This document shows, piece by piece, positions 1 to 10,442 of a stretch of 64,000 nucleotides of DNA. This DNA is from a bacterium (lineage in GTDB: Bacteria; Bacillota; Clostridia; Oscillospirales; Acutalibacteraceae). The stretch covers positions 1-64,000 of the forward strand of contig JALFLK010000009.1 in assembly GCA_022774755.1 (NCBI GenBank). Reading direction: 5' to 3'. The position numbers were made by a program, and so were the translations under genes. The first letter of the stretch is position 1. Each line of letters opens with the position of its first letter. Under the pieces are notes generated by a model that worked only from the letters and a program-made list of their open reading frames with translations, did no database searches and was not told the DNA's origin.

Positions 1-140
1 GCACATCTTGCTTGCATCTTTTCCGTCAGCCTGCCCAAAAAATCCTCGTAATGCGTCAGCATTACTGCGGTTTGTTTGTGCAACCTGACAAAAAATCTGA
101 CGGCGCAATATGCACAAACGATTTAATCAGTGTTTCCCTA

Positions 141-178
141 ATAAAAAAATAAAAATCCCGCCTGATAACAGACGGGAT
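141..178 (-). terminator. Intrinsic terminator downstream of htpG
   Basis: Minus strand reads ATCCCGTCTG-TTA-TCAGGCGGGAT followed by a T-rich run. Confidence 0.75.
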
Positions 179-198
179 AATTTTAAAAATATGAAAGA

Positions 199-2091
199 CT
201 ATTTCATCAGCTTGCAGACAAGGTCGGCGTAATCCGACGGGTTTTCAATGGGAAGACCTGCAATAATCAATGCCTGATCGTAGAGCAGCTCTGCATAGAG
301 CTTTGCCTTTTCGTCGTCGGAGCCGATGCTGTCCGACATAGCCTTAACGGCAGGATGCTCAAGGTTAAGCTCCAGCACTCTCTGGGCTTTCATTCCGCTG
401 TCGGGCTGAACCTGTGCAAAGTACTTCTCCATTTCAAAGGATATTCCGCCTTTGGCGGTCAGGCATACCGGGTGGCTGACAAGCTTTTTGGAGGCTGCAA
501 CCTCGTTTACCTTATCGCCCAGGGTTTCTTTTACAAAATTGAGAACTGCGGTGTTATCCTCTTTATTTTCATCTTCCTTTTTCTCGTCGTCTTCAAGACC
601 TAAATCGTCATTTGCGACTGAGCGGAAGGTTTTATCGGCATATTTGCCCAAGCCCTGGAGGGTGAATTCGTCAATATCTTCGGAGCAGTAAAGAATCTCG
701 TAGCCCTTATCCCTGAGAATTTCCGTCTGGGGAAGCTTGTCGATAGTATCTACGCTTTCGCCGGCGGCAAAGTAGATATATTTTTGCTCCTCTTTCATTC
801 TGTCAACATACTCAGACAAGGTGACAAGCTTCTTTTCTGTTGAAGAATAGAACAAAAGCAAATCCTGGAGCAAGTCCTTGTGGAGTCCGTATTCGCTTAC
901 AATGCCGTACTTAATCTGACGGCCGAACTGTCCCCAGAATGTTTCGTATTTTTCTCTGTCTTTTTTAAGCATTGAGGCAAGCTCGTTTTTGATTTTCTTT
1001 TCAAGAGTTTTTGCGATTGTTTTAAGCTGGCGGTCGTGCTGGAGCACTTCACGGGAAATGTTAAGAGAAAAGTCCTGGCTGTCCACAACGCCTCTGACAA
1101 ATCTGAAATGCTCCGGCAAAAGCTCTTCGCAGTTATCCATAATAAGCACACCGCTGGAATAAAGCTTTAAGCCCTTTTTAAATTCCTTGGTGTAGTAATC
1201 GTAGGGAGCCTTTGAGGGAATAAACAAAAGAGCCTTGTAGGTTACAACTCCCTCAACAGAGGTGGAAATTGTGCAGAGTGGGTCTTCGTAGTCAAAGAAC
1301 TTTTCTTTATAAAAGCTGTTGTAATCCTCCTGAGAAACCTCTTTTTTGTTTTTCTGCCAGATAGGCGTCATACTGTTAAGAGTTGTTGTTTCATAAACTG
1401 TTTCGTATTCGGGATTTTCCTTATCCTCCGTGCCCTCCTTGGGTTTTTGCGTTTCCATATCCATAATAATCGGATAGTGAATGTAGTCGGAGTATTTTTT
1501 AACAAGACCCTGAAGTCTGTACTGGTCAAGAAATTCGCTGTAATTTTCTCCCTCTGCGTCGGGCTTGATGTGAAGAATTACCTGAGTGCCCACGCTGTCC
1601 TTGTCACATTCCTTGATAGTGTAGCCGTCTGCTCCGCTTGACTTCCAGCAGTATGCGGTGTCACAGCCGTATTTTTTTGTGATTACATTTATTTCGTCGG
1701 CAACCATAAACGCTGAGTAAAAGCCTACGCCGAACTGACCGATAATGTCAACATTTTCTTTGTCTTTTTCTTCAAGCTGATTGCGGAATTTATATGAGCC
1801 TGATGAGGCGATGGTGCCCAGATTGTTTTCCAAATCGTCCCTGTCCATACCTATGCCGTTATCCTCGATTGTCAGGATTCGGTTGTCTTTGTCGGCTTTC
1901 AGGTTGATTTTAAAATCCTCACGGCTCATTCCCACCTTGTCGTCGGTAAGCGACAAAAAGCAGAGCTTGTCTATGGCGTCGCTGGCGTTTGATATGATTT
2001 CTCGCAGGAAAATCTCCTTGTGAGTGTAGATTGAGTTAATCATTAGGTCAAGAAGACGTTTTGATTCTGACTTAAATTGTTTTTTTGCCAT
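199..2091 (-). CDS. htpG: Molecular chaperone HtpG (Hsp90 family)
   Basis: N-terminal motifs KRLLDLMINSIYTHKEIFLREIISNASDAIDKL, EDNGIGM, GQFGVGFYSAFMVA. Confidence 0.97.
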   Translation of the reverse strand: MAKKQFKSESKRLLDLMINSIYTHKEIFLREIISNASDAIDKLCFLSLTDDKVGMSREDFKINLKADKDNRILTIEDNGIGMDRDDLENNLGTIASSGSYKFRNQLEEKDKENVDIIGQFGVGFYSAFMVADEINVITKKYGCDTAYCWKSSGADGYTIKECDKDSVGTQVILHIKPDAEGENYSEFLDQYRLQGLVKKYSDYIHYPIIMDMETQKPKEGTEDKENPEYETVYETTTLNSMTPIWQKNKKEVSQEDYNSFYKEKFFDYEDPLCTISTSVEGVVTYKALLFIPSKAPYDYYTKEFKKGLKLYSSGVLIMDNCEELLPEHFRFVRGVVDSQDFSLNISREVLQHDRQLKTIAKTLEKKIKNELASMLKKDREKYETFWGQFGRQIKYGIVSEYGLHKDLLQDLLLFYSSTEKKLVTLSEYVDRMKEEQKYIYFAAGESVDTIDKLPQTEILRDKGYEILYCSEDIDEFTLQGLGKYADKTFRSVANDDLGLEDDEKKEDENKEDNTAVLNFVKETLGDKVNEVAASKKLVSHPVCLTAKGGISFEMEKYFAQVQPDSGMKAQRVLELNLEHPAVKAMSDSIGSDDEKAKLYAELLYDQALIIAGLPIENPSDYADLVCKLMK

Positions 2092-2365
2092 TTAAACTAC
2101 TTCCTTTTCCAAAAAATTAAAGCGCCTGAAATTGCGCTAAAATACATTGTAACGCTTTTATTTTATTTTATCAATGTATAAAATGCAAAAATACTCCATA
2201 ATTTAAAAAAATCACTGTTATTCGACATAAGATATGAAAAAATCATCATAAAATTCCTATTTACCACTGATTTCTATTGAAAATAACAATTTATTGTGCT
2301 ACAATACCCTTTGACAAATTATATTTATATATTTATCAATATTTAGAAAGGGAAGGGACATATGT

Positions 2366-3208
2366 ATGTTTAAAATCCTAAAGAAAAAAGTACTTAATCC
2401 TACTGTTACTCTTATGGAAATTGACGCTCCTTTTATTGCAAAAAAGGCAGAGCCCGGTCAGTTTATTATCTTAAGGGTAAACGAGGACGGCGAAAGAATT
2501 CCGCTGACTGTTGCTGATTTTGACAGAGAAAAGGGAACAGTCACCATTATTTTTCAGATTGTGGGCGCTACTACCGAACTGCTTAACGAAAAGCAGGAGG
2601 GCGAGTACATTCATGACTTTGTAGGACCTTTGGGCGTTCCGTCAAAAACGGAAGGACTGAAAAAGGTTGCCGTTGTAGGCGGCGGCGTAGGATGCGCTAT
2701 CGCTTATCCTATCGCTAAAAAGCTCCACAATTTAGGAGCTGAGGTTCATTCGGTAGTTGGCTTCAGAAACAAAGACCTTGTAATTCTTGAAGATGAGTTT
2801 AAGAATGTTTCCGATAAGCTTTGTATGATGACAGACGACGGAAGCTACGGCACAAAGGGACTTGTTACAGACGCTTTGAAACAGCTTATTGAAAGCGGAG
2901 AAAAGTACGACGAGGTTATTACAATCGGACCTTTGATTATGATGAAATTCGTAACCAAGCTTACCAAGCAGTATGATATTCCCACGGTTGTATCAATGAA
3001 CCCCATTATGATTGACGGCACGGGAATGTGCGGCGGATGCAGACTTACTGTTGGCGGCGAAACAAAGTTTGCCTGTGTTGACGGACCTGATTTTGACGGA
3101 TTTAAGGTTGATTTTGACGAGGCAATGGAGAGAGGCAGTATGTATAAGCCTTTTGAAAGACACGCCTACGAAGAAACCTGTAATCTGTTCAAGAAGGAGG
3201 TAGAGTAA
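2366..3208 (+). CDS. Sulfide/dihydroorotate dehydrogenase-like FAD/NAD-binding protein (NfnA/SudB-like small subunit)
   Basis: FNR-like fold motifs, C-terminal Cys cluster MCGGCRLTVGGETKFACVDGP, coupled to the downstream GltA-like gene. Confidence 0.88.
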   Translation: MFKILKKKVLNPTVTLMEIDAPFIAKKAEPGQFIILRVNEDGERIPLTVADFDREKGTVTIIFQIVGATTELLNEKQEGEYIHDFVGPLGVPSKTEGLKKVAVVGGGVGCAIAYPIAKKLHNLGAEVHSVVGFRNKDLVILEDEFKNVSDKLCMMTDDGSYGTKGLVTDALKQLIESGEKYDEVITIGPLIMMKFVTKLTKQYDIPTVVSMNPIMIDGTGMCGGCRLTVGGETKFACVDGPDFDGFKVDFDEAMERGSMYKPFERHAYEETCNLFKKEVE

Positions 3209-3210
3209 TT

Positions 3211-4596
3211 ATGCCTAATATGTCTTTGAAGAAAAACCCAATGCCCAGTCAGGACCCTCAGGTAAGAAACAAAAACTTCCTTGAGGTTGCACTGGGATAC
3301 ACGAAAGAGATGGCGCTTGACGAGGCTCAGAGGTGCCTTAACTGTAAGAATTCTCCCTGCGTTAAGGGCTGTCCTGTTTCAATCGAAATTCCTAACTTTA
3401 TCAGCGAGGTTGCAAAGGGCAACTTTGCAGAAGCATACAACATAATTTCCCGTTCAAGCTCTTTGCCGGCTGTATGCGGACGAGTATGTCCTCAGGAGAG
3501 TCAGTGCGAATCTAAATGTGTAAGAGGAATAAAGGGCGAGCCTGTCGGAATCGGCAGACTTGAGCGTTTTGTTGCCGACTGGCACAACGAAAACGGTGAT
3601 GCAGAGGTGGTTAAGCCTCAGCCCAACGGACATAAGGTTGCAGTTATCGGTTCGGGTCCTTCGGGATTAACCTGTGCAGGCGACCTTGCAAAAATGGGTT
3701 ACGAGGTAACTGTGTTTGAGGCACTTCATCTGGCAGGCGGCGTTCTTGTTTACGGTATCCCCGAATTCAGACTGCCTAAGGCTATTGTTCAGAAAGAAAT
3801 CGACACCCTTGAAAAATTGGGCGTTAAGATAGAAACAAATATGGTAATCGGTAAGGTTTTGTCTATTGACGAGCTTATGGAAGACGGCTTTGAGGCTGTA
3901 TTTATCGGCTCAGGCGCAGGCTTGCCGAGATTTATGGGAATTAAGGGGGAAAACCTTAAGGGCGTTTATTCAGCTAACGAATTTTTGACAAGAGTAAATC
4001 TTATGAAAGCCTACAAGGACGATCCCTCAACACCGATTATGCACGCCAAAAAGGTTGCGGTAGTCGGCGGCGGAAACGTTGCTATGGACGCTGCAAGATG
4101 TGCAAAACGCCTTGGCGCAGATGAAGTTTATATAGTTTACAGAAGAAGTGAAGAGGAGCTTCCTGCAAGAAAAGAAGAAGTTGAGCATGCAAAGGAAGAG
4201 GGAATTATCTTCAAGCTCCTCAACAATCCTGTTGAGATTTTGCCCAACGAGAACAACTTTGTGGGCGGTATGAAGTGCGTAGAGATGGAGCTGGGCGAGC
4301 CGGACGAAAGCGGAAGACGCAGACCGGTTGTAAAAGAGGGTTCAGAGTTTGTACTTGATGTTGACAGCGTAATTATGTCTATCGGAACATCACCTAACCC
4401 ATTGATTAAGTCCACTACAAAGGGACTCGACACTCAGAAGTGGGGTGGAATCATCGCAGATGAGGACGGACTTACTTCAAGAGTCGGCGTATATGCAGGC
4501 GGCGACGCTGTAACAGGTGCGGCAACGGTTATTCTTGCAATGGGCGCAGGAAAAACAGCCGCATCGGCTATTGATAAATATATAAAAAGCAAATAA
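3211..4596 (+). CDS. gltA: NADPH-dependent glutamate synthase-like / NfnB large subunit
   Basis: Cys clusters RCLNCKNSPCVKGCPV and CGRVCPQESQCESKC, then GSGPSGLTCAGDLAKMGYEVTVFEA FAD site and VGGGNVAMDAARCAKRLG NAD site. Confidence 0.92.
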   Translation: MPNMSLKKNPMPSQDPQVRNKNFLEVALGYTKEMALDEAQRCLNCKNSPCVKGCPVSIEIPNFISEVAKGNFAEAYNIISRSSSLPAVCGRVCPQESQCESKCVRGIKGEPVGIGRLERFVADWHNENGDAEVVKPQPNGHKVAVIGSGPSGLTCAGDLAKMGYEVTVFEALHLAGGVLVYGIPEFRLPKAIVQKEIDTLEKLGVKIETNMVIGKVLSIDELMEDGFEAVFIGSGAGLPRFMGIKGENLKGVYSANEFLTRVNLMKAYKDDPSTPIMHAKKVAVVGGGNVAMDAARCAKRLGADEVYIVYRRSEEELPARKEEVEHAKEEGIIFKLLNNPVEILPNENNFVGGMKCVEMELGEPDESGRRRPVVKEGSEFVLDVDSVIMSIGTSPNPLIKSTTKGLDTQKWGGIIADEDGLTSRVGVYAGGDAVTGAATVILAMGAGKTAASAIDKYIKSK

Positions 4597-4686
4597 TTTT
4601 AACTTAATTGGGTAAGTATTCTCTTAAAAGTTTGATTAAGTTTAATTAGTTGAAATTATGTATTCTAAAAATTAAAAGCTAAAACA

Positions 4687-4716
4687 AACAGAGCGCAGAA
4701 TTTTCTGCGCTCTGTT
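4687..4716. terminator. Bidirectional hairpin between convergent genes
   Basis: acagagcgcagaa / ttctgcgctctgt perfect stem. Confidence 0.7.
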
Positions 4717-4756
4717 CTCGTTAAGAATTAAATTCTGAAAAATTATTCCGTTTTAA

Positions 4757-5158
4757 TCAAAGTTTAATATTAGTATTAAAAATCAGTTTTGCCAGATATT
4801 GACCCAAAATAACGCCCAAAAAGCACACAACCACCGAAAGGACAATGTAGCAAATACCTAAAAGGCGGTGTTGGTTTTTGAACAGATTCACCGACTCCAA
4901 CGCAAAGGTTGAAAATGTGGTGTATCCGCCGCATACGCCTGTTTTTGCAAATAAAACAAGGCTTTGACTTACATTGGGAATTACACCTGCCGCTCCGACT
5001 ATAAAACCGATAAGCACGGCGCCTGAAATGTTTACAATAAATGTCATAAGGGGAAAATCCGATTTAACGGGAATCAAAGTCAGCAGATACCGCAAAACTG
5101 CGCCCGAAAATCCGCCTAAACCTACAAAAATACATTCCTTTAAAAGCTGCATACTCAC
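4757..5158 (-). CDS. crcB: CrcB family fluoride channel
   Basis: GGFSGAVLRYLL ... GVCGGYTTFSTFALES motif typical of CrcB/Fluc. Confidence 0.92.
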   Translation of the reverse strand: MSMQLLKECIFVGLGGFSGAVLRYLLTLIPVKSDFPLMTFIVNISGAVLIGFIVGAAGVIPNVSQSLVLFAKTGVCGGYTTFSTFALESVNLFKNQHRLLGICYIVLSVVVCFLGVILGQYLAKLIFNTNIKL

Positions 5159-5176
5159 GCCTCAATCCTTGAAAAC

Positions 5177-6997
5177 TCAGTCGGTGTCAAGCTTAAGCAC
5201 AGCCATAAACGCCTCCTGGGGAACTTCAACAGAGCCCAGCTGGCGCATACGTTTTTTGCCTTCCTTTTGTTTTTCCAGGAGCTTTTTCTTTCTTGAGATG
5301 TCGCCGCCGTAGCACTTTGCAAGCACATCCTTGCGCATAGCCTTAACGGTTTCTCTGGCGATAATTTTTCCGCCGATGCAGGCTTGAATAGGCACTTCAA
5401 ACAGCTGTCTTGGAATCTTCTCCTTTAACTTCTCCGCCATTTTTCTGGCTCTTGCGTATGCCTTGTCTGCGTGAATAATAAAGGACAAGGCGTCCACAAC
5501 CTCGCCGTTAAGCATAATATCAAGCTTAACAAGCTTGCTTTCTTTGTACTCCTTAAGCTCGTAGTCAAAGGAGGCGTAGCCCCTTGTTCTTGATTTCAGC
5601 GTGTCGAAAAAGTCGTAGATTATCTCGGCAAGAGGCAGTTCGTAGTGAATATCCACACGGTCGGAGTCAATGTAGGTCATACCCATAAATATCCCACGTC
5701 TGTCCTGACAAAGCTCCATAATATTGCCTACATATTCAGAGGGCGCATAAATATGTGCGTCGGTCATAGGCTCCTCTGCCTTTGCAATCAAGGACGGGTC
5801 GGGGTAGTTTGTGGGGTTGTCAATGGTCTGCACCGTGCCGTCTGTCATTGTAATTTTGTAAATAACGCTGGGTGCGGTGGTAATCAGGTCAAGCGAATAT
5901 TCACGCTCTAAGCGTTCCTGAATAATCTCCATATGGAGCAGACCCAAAAATCCGCACCGAAAACCAAAACCCAGGGCAACAGAGGTTTCAGGCTCAAAGG
6001 AAAGCGCCGCGTCGTTTAGCTTCAGCTTTTCCAGGGCGTCCTTCAGGTCGCCGTATTTTGCTCCGTCAACAGGATAAATTCCGCAGAATACCATAGACTG
6101 TGCCTCACGGTATCCGGGCAGAGGCTCCGAGGCAGGGTTTGAGGTCAGGGTAATTGTATCGCCGACCTGTGCGTCGCTGAGGGATTTTATTGAGCCGGAG
6201 ATATAGCCGACCTCGCCTGCGTACAAGCCGTCGGTAGACTCCATTGATGTTGCGTGCATTAAACCGCACTCCACAACATTAAACACCGAGCCTGTCGCCA
6301 TAAGCTTAAATTCGTCGCCGGGGTGAATTTGCCCCTCCTTTAACCTTACATAAATAATTACGCCCTTGTAGCTGTCGTAGTAGCTGTCAAAAATCAAGGC
6401 TCTCAAAGGAGCGTTTGCATCCCCCGTGGGAGCAGGAACATCAGACACGATTTTTTCAAGAACATCGTGAATGTTTAAGCCCTCTTTTGCAGAAATCCTG
6501 GGCGCATCCTGAGCAGGAATACCGATAACATCCTCAATTTCGTTAATAACCCTGTCGGGGTCTGCGCTGGGCAGGTCGATTTTATTTACAACAGGCACAA
6601 TTTCAAGTCCGTTGTCAACTGCAAGATATGTGTTTGCAAGGGTCTGTGCCTCAATGCCCTGAGAAGCGTCAACAACAAGCACAGCGCCTTCGCAGGCGGC
6701 AAGAGAACGGGAAACCTCGTAGTTAAAGTCAACGTGACCGGGTGTGTCGATAAGGTTGAACAGATAATCGCACCCGTCGTCGGCTTTGTAAATCACCGAA
6801 ACTGCCCTTGCTTTAATGGTGATTCCACGCTCTCTCTCAAGCTCCATATCGTCGAGAATCTGCGCTTCCATATCTCGGCTTGAAACCGACTGTGTAAGCT
6901 CTAAAATCCTGTCGGCTAAGGTGGATTTTCCGTGGTCAATATGAGCAATAATGCTGAAATTCCTGATTTTATCCTGTTCAAATGCCAATTTAATCAT
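5177..6997 (-). CDS. lepA: Elongation factor 4 (LepA)
   Basis: [46 protein letters not shown]-terminal [33 protein letters not shown]. Confidence 0.97.
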   Translation of the reverse strand: MIKLAFEQDKIRNFSIIAHIDHGKSTLADRILELTQSVSSRDMEAQILDDMELERERGITIKARAVSVIYKADDGCDYLFNLIDTPGHVDFNYEVSRSLAACEGAVLVVDASQGIEAQTLANTYLAVDNGLEIVPVVNKIDLPSADPDRVINEIEDVIGIPAQDAPRISAKEGLNIHDVLEKIVSDVPAPTGDANAPLRALIFDSYYDSYKGVIIYVRLKEGQIHPGDEFKLMATGSVFNVVECGLMHATSMESTDGLYAGEVGYISGSIKSLSDAQVGDTITLTSNPASEPLPGYREAQSMVFCGIYPVDGAKYGDLKDALEKLKLNDAALSFEPETSVALGFGFRCGFLGLLHMEIIQERLEREYSLDLITTAPSVIYKITMTDGTVQTIDNPTNYPDPSLIAKAEEPMTDAHIYAPSEYVGNIMELCQDRRGIFMGMTYIDSDRVDIHYELPLAEIIYDFFDTLKSRTRGYASFDYELKEYKESKLVKLDIMLNGEVVDALSFIIHADKAYARARKMAEKLKEKIPRQLFEVPIQACIGGKIIARETVKAMRKDVLAKCYGGDISRKKKLLEKQKEGKKRMRQLGSVEVPQEAFMAVLKLDTD

Positions 6998-7246
6998 CCT
7001 TTTGCGATTGGTTGTTATCTCACAGCAAAATCCCCACGCAAGGCAGACTGTGCCCGGACAAAGGGTACATTACCGTATTATAAAATCATTATATCATATT
7101 CTAAACCTTGTAGGCAACAATGAAGAAGAAATTTTTGTACGGCCGACGGCAAATTTGTTTAGGTAGCAAAGGATAAATCAGCCTTTTGGGTGTTTTGTCA
7201 TTTACTATACAAGCCATAATCTGCACTTTGCGATTTTACCGAATTC

Positions 7247-9913
7247 TTAATTCATAGCTTTTGATTTAGCTTTTGAAATCAGGTGACGTGCAAGTCTGAG
7301 AAGCTCCGAAAGGATTATTACCGAAAATGCGGTGAGGATTATTTTGCCCCACATTGCAAGGCTCAGGGGAACCGTTCCGAATACTGCGCCGCCGAACTGT
7401 GTGATGATTACCTGCAAGCCGAAGGTAAGCAGGAACATAAACAGCATCGGCTTATTGCTGAAAAAGCTTTTGAAAATGCTTTGATTTGTAAGACTTCTAC
7501 TGTTAAAGGCGTTAAACAGCTGAAAAACTACAAACAGCGTAAACAGAACGGATTTCATTTCGTCGGGAGCTGCGCCCAAAAAGTTATAAAAGCTCTGGAG
7601 CATAAAAATAATCGAAATGAAAATTCCGTTAACGGCTATATTTGCAAGCATCGGCTTTGTAACAATGCTTGCGTTTTTAGCCGTCGGCGATTCGCTCATA
7701 ATGCTTTTGGGGGCAGGCTCAAGTCCCAGCGTTAAAGCAGGCGGTCCGTCCATAATAATGTTTATCCACAGAAGTTCAAGGGCTGTAAAGGGTGCGGAAA
7801 GACCTGCGATAATGGAGGTCAGCACAACGGCTACGGAGGACACGTTTACTGTAAGCTGAAACTGAATACACCGTTGAATATTGCGGTAGATTCCCCGACC
7901 CCATTTTACGGCTCTGGCAATGGTAGAAAAGCTGTCGTCCAAAAGCACAATGTCGCTTGCCTGCTTGGAAACCTCCGTTCCCGAAATTCCCATAGCAATT
8001 CCCACGTCGGCATTTTTGATTGCAGGGGCGTCGTTTATGCCGTCGCCTGTAACGGCAACTACATTGCCCTGAGCTTTCAGAGCTTTAACAACCTTCATTT
8101 TTATGCCGGGAGTGCTCCTTGCGATTACTCTGATTTTCCTGATTGCCTCGTTAAATTCCTCTTGAGGCAGGTCCTCAATTTCTCTTGCCTCAACGGCGAT
8201 ATGCTCTTTGTCAAGAATTCCAAGCTCCCTTGCAATGGCGCAGGCGGTGACAATATTATCGCCCGTAAGCATTTTTACTTCTATTCCGGCTTTTCGGCAT
8301 CGGTCAATGGATTTGTAAACGTCTTCCCTTAAAGGGTCGGTAATCGAAACAAAACCGTCAAAAGTAAGTCCGCTTTCAACTTCGCTCCTTGACTTTTCAT
8401 AGTCCTTATAAGGCTCGCTTACCTCCTTGTGAGCAAAGCCCAGCACACGGCAGGTTTTTTCCTGCAATTCTCTGATTTTGCTTTCTGCCTGTGCTCTTTC
8501 TTCGGGCGATATGTTGCACATATCAAGGATCTTTTCAGGACTTCCTTTGGTGTAAACTGTCTGACCCTGCTCGGTGCTTACAACCGTTGTCATATTTTTT
8601 GTTTCAGAACTAAAGGGGAACACAAAGGCGGTAACGGCGTTTTTTCTGTAATCAAGGTAGTTTACGCCTGCCTTGTGTGCGGCGGTAAGTATTGCACATT
8701 CAGTAGGATTGCCCACAAATTCGGCGGCGTTGCCGTTAAAATGCACGTCGGCAGTGCTGTTTATGCAGAAATTTTCAAAAAGGATTTCGCTGTTTAATTT
8801 TTCGGGCTTTATGAGCTTTCCCTTTTCAAAGATTCCCGTGACGGTCATCTTGTTTTCGGTAAGGGTGCCTGTTTTGTCGGAGCAGATTACATTTACCGAG
8901 CCTACTGTTTCGCAGGCAATCATTTTTTTCACAAGGGCGTTTTGCTTTGACATTTTAATTATGTTAAGCGCCAGGGAAACCGCTACAATGGTGGGCAGGC
9001 CCTCGGGAACGGAAGCGACTATCAGAACGATGCTGTTTATAAAAATATCCGAAATATTTGTAAATGTCAGGTTGCTTTGCATAAAAGCGTAGATTAGCTG
9101 GATTATAAACACAAGTCCTGCGGCGCATCCGCCGAGAATTGTTATGATTTTGCCGAGCTTAGCCATCTTGATTTGAAGCGGAGTAGAGGATTCGTCTGTT
9201 TTTGAAAGCTCCGCCGCAATTTTTCCGAACTCGGTTTTGTCGCCTACTGCGGTGACAACGGCTTTGCCGTATCCCGATGTTACAAAACAGCCTGAATACA
9301 GCATATTTTTTCGTTCAGCCACAGGAGTTTTTGCACTTTCGCAAACAAACTCTGCGGATTTTTTGACGGGGTTGCTCTCGCCCGTAAGCGCCGATTCGTC
9401 GGTTTTAATGCCGTTGCTTTCAATAATACGGCAGTCGGCAGGGATTTTGTCGCCTGTTGCAATACACAGTATATCTCCTGCTACAATCTCTTTTTGGGGT
9501 ATCATTTGGGTTTTGCCGTCACGGATAACCTTTACGACGGCGTCCTCGTTAAGCTTGCTGATTTCTTCAAATGCCTTTGCACTTTTTCCCTCCATAACAA
9601 CGGTGATTGCAACTGAAAGAAAAATTGCCGCAATTATTCCCGCACATTCAAAAAAATCCGCCTCGCCGCCTGTAAACAGCTTTACGAAATTCACCGCAAC
9701 GGTAATAACGGCGGCTATAATCAGAATAATCAGCATAGGCTCTTTAAATGCGTCGGCAATCCTTTTAATGACCGATATGGGTTTTTCCTTTGTAAAGGTG
9801 TTTTCGCCGTGCTCGCTCCGGCTTATTTCAACCTGATTTTCAATAAGACCGGTTTCTTCGTTTGAGCCGAATTGGGAAATTACGCTTTCTGCGCTTTCAA
9901 GATAAGGCGTCAT
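7247..9913 (-). CDS. Cation-transporting P-type ATPase (P2-type; annotated as Ca2+, possibly Mn2+ given the leader)
   Basis: ICSDKTGTLTENKMTV phosphorylation motif, TGDGINDAPAIKNADVGIAMG, PEGLPTIVAVSLAL. Confidence 0.95.
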   Translation of the reverse strand: MTPYLESAESVISQFGSNEETGLIENQVEISRSEHGENTFTKEKPISVIKRIADAFKEPMLIILIIAAVITVAVNFVKLFTGGEADFFECAGIIAAIFLSVAITVVMEGKSAKAFEEISKLNEDAVVKVIRDGKTQMIPQKEIVAGDILCIATGDKIPADCRIIESNGIKTDESALTGESNPVKKSAEFVCESAKTPVAERKNMLYSGCFVTSGYGKAVVTAVGDKTEFGKIAAELSKTDESSTPLQIKMAKLGKIITILGGCAAGLVFIIQLIYAFMQSNLTFTNISDIFINSIVLIVASVPEGLPTIVAVSLALNIIKMSKQNALVKKMIACETVGSVNVICSDKTGTLTENKMTVTGIFEKGKLIKPEKLNSEILFENFCINSTADVHFNGNAAEFVGNPTECAILTAAHKAGVNYLDYRKNAVTAFVFPFSSETKNMTTVVSTEQGQTVYTKGSPEKILDMCNISPEERAQAESKIRELQEKTCRVLGFAHKEVSEPYKDYEKSRSEVESGLTFDGFVSITDPLREDVYKSIDRCRKAGIEVKMLTGDNIVTACAIARELGILDKEHIAVEAREIEDLPQEEFNEAIRKIRVIARSTPGIKMKVVKALKAQGNVVAVTGDGINDAPAIKNADVGIAMGISGTEVSKQASDIVLLDDSFSTIARAVKWGRGIYRNIQRCIQFQLTVNVSSVAVVLTSIIAGLSAPFTALELLWINIIMDGPPALTLGLEPAPKSIMSESPTAKNASIVTKPMLANIAVNGIFISIIFMLQSFYNFLGAAPDEMKSVLFTLFVVFQLFNAFNSRSLTNQSIFKSFFSNKPMLFMFLLTFGLQVIITQFGGAVFGTVPLSLAMWGKIILTAFSVIILSELLRLARHLISKAKSKAMN

Positions 9914-9983
9914 TTTATTTACCTCCTGTTATTAACTGATATCACCGTGTTTTGCATAATATTTGCGCAATATCAGTATTGAA

Positions 9984-10033
9984 AAACAAAACCCCGAAAT
10001 CCGAAAACTCACAAAAGTCTTCAGATTTCGGGC
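9984..10033 (-). terminator. Terminator/expression-platform hairpin between riboswitch candidate and P-type ATPase
   Basis: Minus strand CCCGAAATC ... GATTTCGGGG followed by TTTTGTTTTT. Confidence 0.75.
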
Positions 10034-10059
10034 AGAGAAGCAAAAAAATAAAGACTTCC

Positions 10060-10175
10060 GTATAGCTTTTCAGTTATACATGAGTCTCGTGATTTAAGAC
10101 AAGCCAGGCAAACGCCGAGATTGTTGACTTGCCACGCATAAGCGCTACTACTCCCTCAAAGGGATTATTTGTTTT
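10060..10175 (-). promoter_or_regulatory. yybP-ykoY (Mn2+) riboswitch candidate
   Basis: Minus strand contains TGAGGGAGTAG ... CACGAGACTCA, matching the conserved GGGAGUAG and ACGAGAC loops of yybP-ykoY, with TGAG/CTCA able to pair as P1; followed by a terminator and a P-type ATPase. Confidence 0.78.
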
Positions 10176-10442
10176 ATACATTATAGTTTATTCATACTGA
10201 TTTTGTCAATGCTTTATTTTGATTTAATTAAGATTTGATTAAGATTTATCTATAAAATCCACGGCGGATTTTTGATATGCAAATAGTTTTCAAAGAAAAC
10301 CTGCAATTATAACTTATGCACAAGCCCTTGCCCGATGAATTTTTCTGTATTGACAAGGAAAAAATATGTAATTATAATAAAGATTATAAAACATATAGTA
10401 TGTATAAAGGAAAGTGTGTACTGTTACGACAGGAGTGGGAGT

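Noticed and set aside
355-2023. Plus-strand ORFs within htpG (355-603, 452-691, 1447-1641, 1781-2023)
   Set aside because: Fully overlap a clear htpG gene on the other strand.
4757-5176. Fluoride riboswitch for crcB
   Set aside because: crcB lies 18 bp behind lepA on the same strand, leaving no room for a leader.
7283-9836. Multiple plus-strand ORFs opposite the P-type ATPase
   Set aside because: Shadow ORFs; strong family evidence is on the minus strand.
10335-10442. N-terminal extension of the RffA-like ORF
   Set aside because: Family alignment and RBS favour ATG at 10443.
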